Shown here in pieces: positions 62,600 to 64,000 of a stretch of DNA of 64,000 nucleotides. Numbering within the stretch: the stretch's first letter is position 1; each line of letters begins with the position of its first letter. This DNA comes from Pomphorhynchus laevis (lineage: Eukaryota; Acanthocephala; Palaeacanthocephala; Echinorhynchida; Pomphorhynchidae), in NCBI GenBank assembly GCA_012934845.2, contig WNNJ02001520.1, positions 1 to 64,000 of the forward strand, given 5' to 3'. The notes below the pieces were generated by a model that saw nothing but the letters and a program-made list of their open reading frames with translations, made no database searches and was not told where the DNA came from. Position numbers and translations under genes: made by a program.

Positions 62600-64000
62600 T
62601 TAAATAGTTTATAATAAAACGATATGATTAAAAATTCACCTGATTCGAAAGCAAATGTAATTGCCTCGAATACAACAAGAAAAATAAATTATTCCTAATT
62701 CATTTTCAAACTACAGAAAAACTTAGCTAATTGCCGATACATATGCAAAAGTACAGATGCAGTTAAATCTGCATAGCTTATTATTATATTTGGACAGTTA
62801 GAAGTTAAGATCGTGGGAAATATGTTTCAAGCTAAATAGTTCCTTGCAGTCATTGATTTTAAAATGTACAAATGTCATATAATATATAAGATAAATTTAG
62901 GATATATAAAAATATTCGTTGTAATTGCGAAAATACTGTTACTGTCGTTTGATCATAAAGTGATATGGACTCTGATCATCAAATTGATATCTTAATCGTC
63001 AAGAATACTAACGATACGAAAGTGTGTATTATTACGTAATGACGAGTCTACATTATATTTACATACATAGAATATAGCAAAGAAGCTGATTGCCAAACCA
63101 TATCTAGAGTAATACGAATCTGGTTTGATTAGTGATATTAATCTTATTTGGAAAATAAATATTGTTTATTAGATCATATTTATGTAATAATGAAATCATT
63201 ATTAAAAATTTTATTATTTATAAAATAAAATCATTTTTTAAATAAGGTAATAATTATTGTTTAGTTAATCTTGTTCATTTAATTGATTATTCTTGTTCAT
63301 TTAATTGATTCTAATCAATCTTTTTTAGAGAATAAAAAACATCAAAATGCGTTTTTATCTTTCTAAGAAAAATAACGCGTTTTGCAATATTTCAGTAGAT
63401 GATGACTTCATCTTCAGGTATAAAGATTACTCGTTTAAAATACATTCTATTTATCAATCGTTAAAATAAATCTAGAAATTCTTTCACAAAATTTTCAATA
63501 AAAAATTATAATATTTATGCTTGTCATATATACATTTGCATTTATTGTTTCCGAAAAACATTCAAAATATTTGCATTTCAATTGGATGTAAAGTTTATAA
63601 ATATTTTATAATGAACTGATTCGTTGAATTTACAATTCAATAATTGATTTCATTACAATGATGAATGAAATCAAAATCAGCACGATGTTACATTAAAAAT
63701 TCCTGTGTCTTCGATTTATATTCAATTTTCTCTATAACTATATTTAATTTAAAGTATAATATAAAATTGATTTACTAAAAATAACATTTTTACATGAACG
63801 AAGTAAAAAAGTTTTTATTACAAAAACGTTCGTTATATTTCGATAGCTCATAACCTGCTATCATCTTTATAAAATTACAAATGTTTTTAAAAAATAATAG
63901 CAACGAGTTTATCATTTAAACATAAAAGCAGAAATACTTGCAAAAATTTGACATAAAAACATAAGAAACCAAAAATATAATCAAATAGAAAACAAAATTA
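62600..64000. other. upstream flank of semaphorin exon 1, nothing recognised
   Basis: AT-rich. The gene promoter should lie here or an untranslated first exon further upstream; no distinctive element was seen. Confidence 0.3.

Overview
The window comes from an AT-rich animal genome (roughly 70% A+T by eye). It has canonical GT-AG introns, the standard genetic code and many decayed retroelements. Penelope-like elements (PLEs), a CR1/L2-type LINE and a tRNA-headed SINE point to an invertebrate. I cannot fix the phylum; a flatworm is one possibility.

Host genes. One minus-strand gene covers most of the window (62,545 down to 10,372). I assembled it from 17 small exons with canonical splice sites and compatible phases, giving 612 codons including the stop. 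It encodes a secreted semaphorin: signal peptide, sema domain, PSI module and a short C-terminal tail. Several introns are only about 50 bp, while others reach 5-10 kb and hold nearly all the repeats. Outside the gene, a plus-strand intronless ORF (721-2022) encodes an arrestin-fold protein.

Mobile DNA. The PLE at about 5.9-9.0 kb (minus strand) has its GIY-YIG nuclease at the N-terminal side of the RT, as in Naiad/Chlamys-type PLEs. About ten copies of its 3' tail are scattered through the window. Remnants of other PLEs lie near 3.4, 13.5, 14.2, 16.3-17.2, 22.5-23.8, 46.7-47.3 and 52.8-53.7 kb. Two copies of one CR1/L2-type LINE lie at 34.4-35.9 and 38.2-39.8 kb. Four fragments of a transposon C-terminal domain of putative restriction-like nuclease type lie at 27.4, 30.5, 52.1 and 54.7 kb.

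Main discovery candidate. Several unrelated satellite-like repeats (20.4-21.2, 24.2-24.8, 44.9-46.2, 50.1-50.9, 50.9-52.0 kb) and the PLE tails carry the three hammerhead-ribozyme core strands: CTGANGA, GAAA and the NUH cleavage strand. Stems I, II and III are complementary and covary between families. The strands are in the reverse circular order from any known hammerhead, so the fold must be pseudoknotted or formed between two units. A fourth stem (IV) always encloses the CTGANGA strand. I read this as a permuted hammerhead carried by PLE tails and by tandem, retrozyme-like satellites. Some copies lie in sense orientation inside semaphorin introns.
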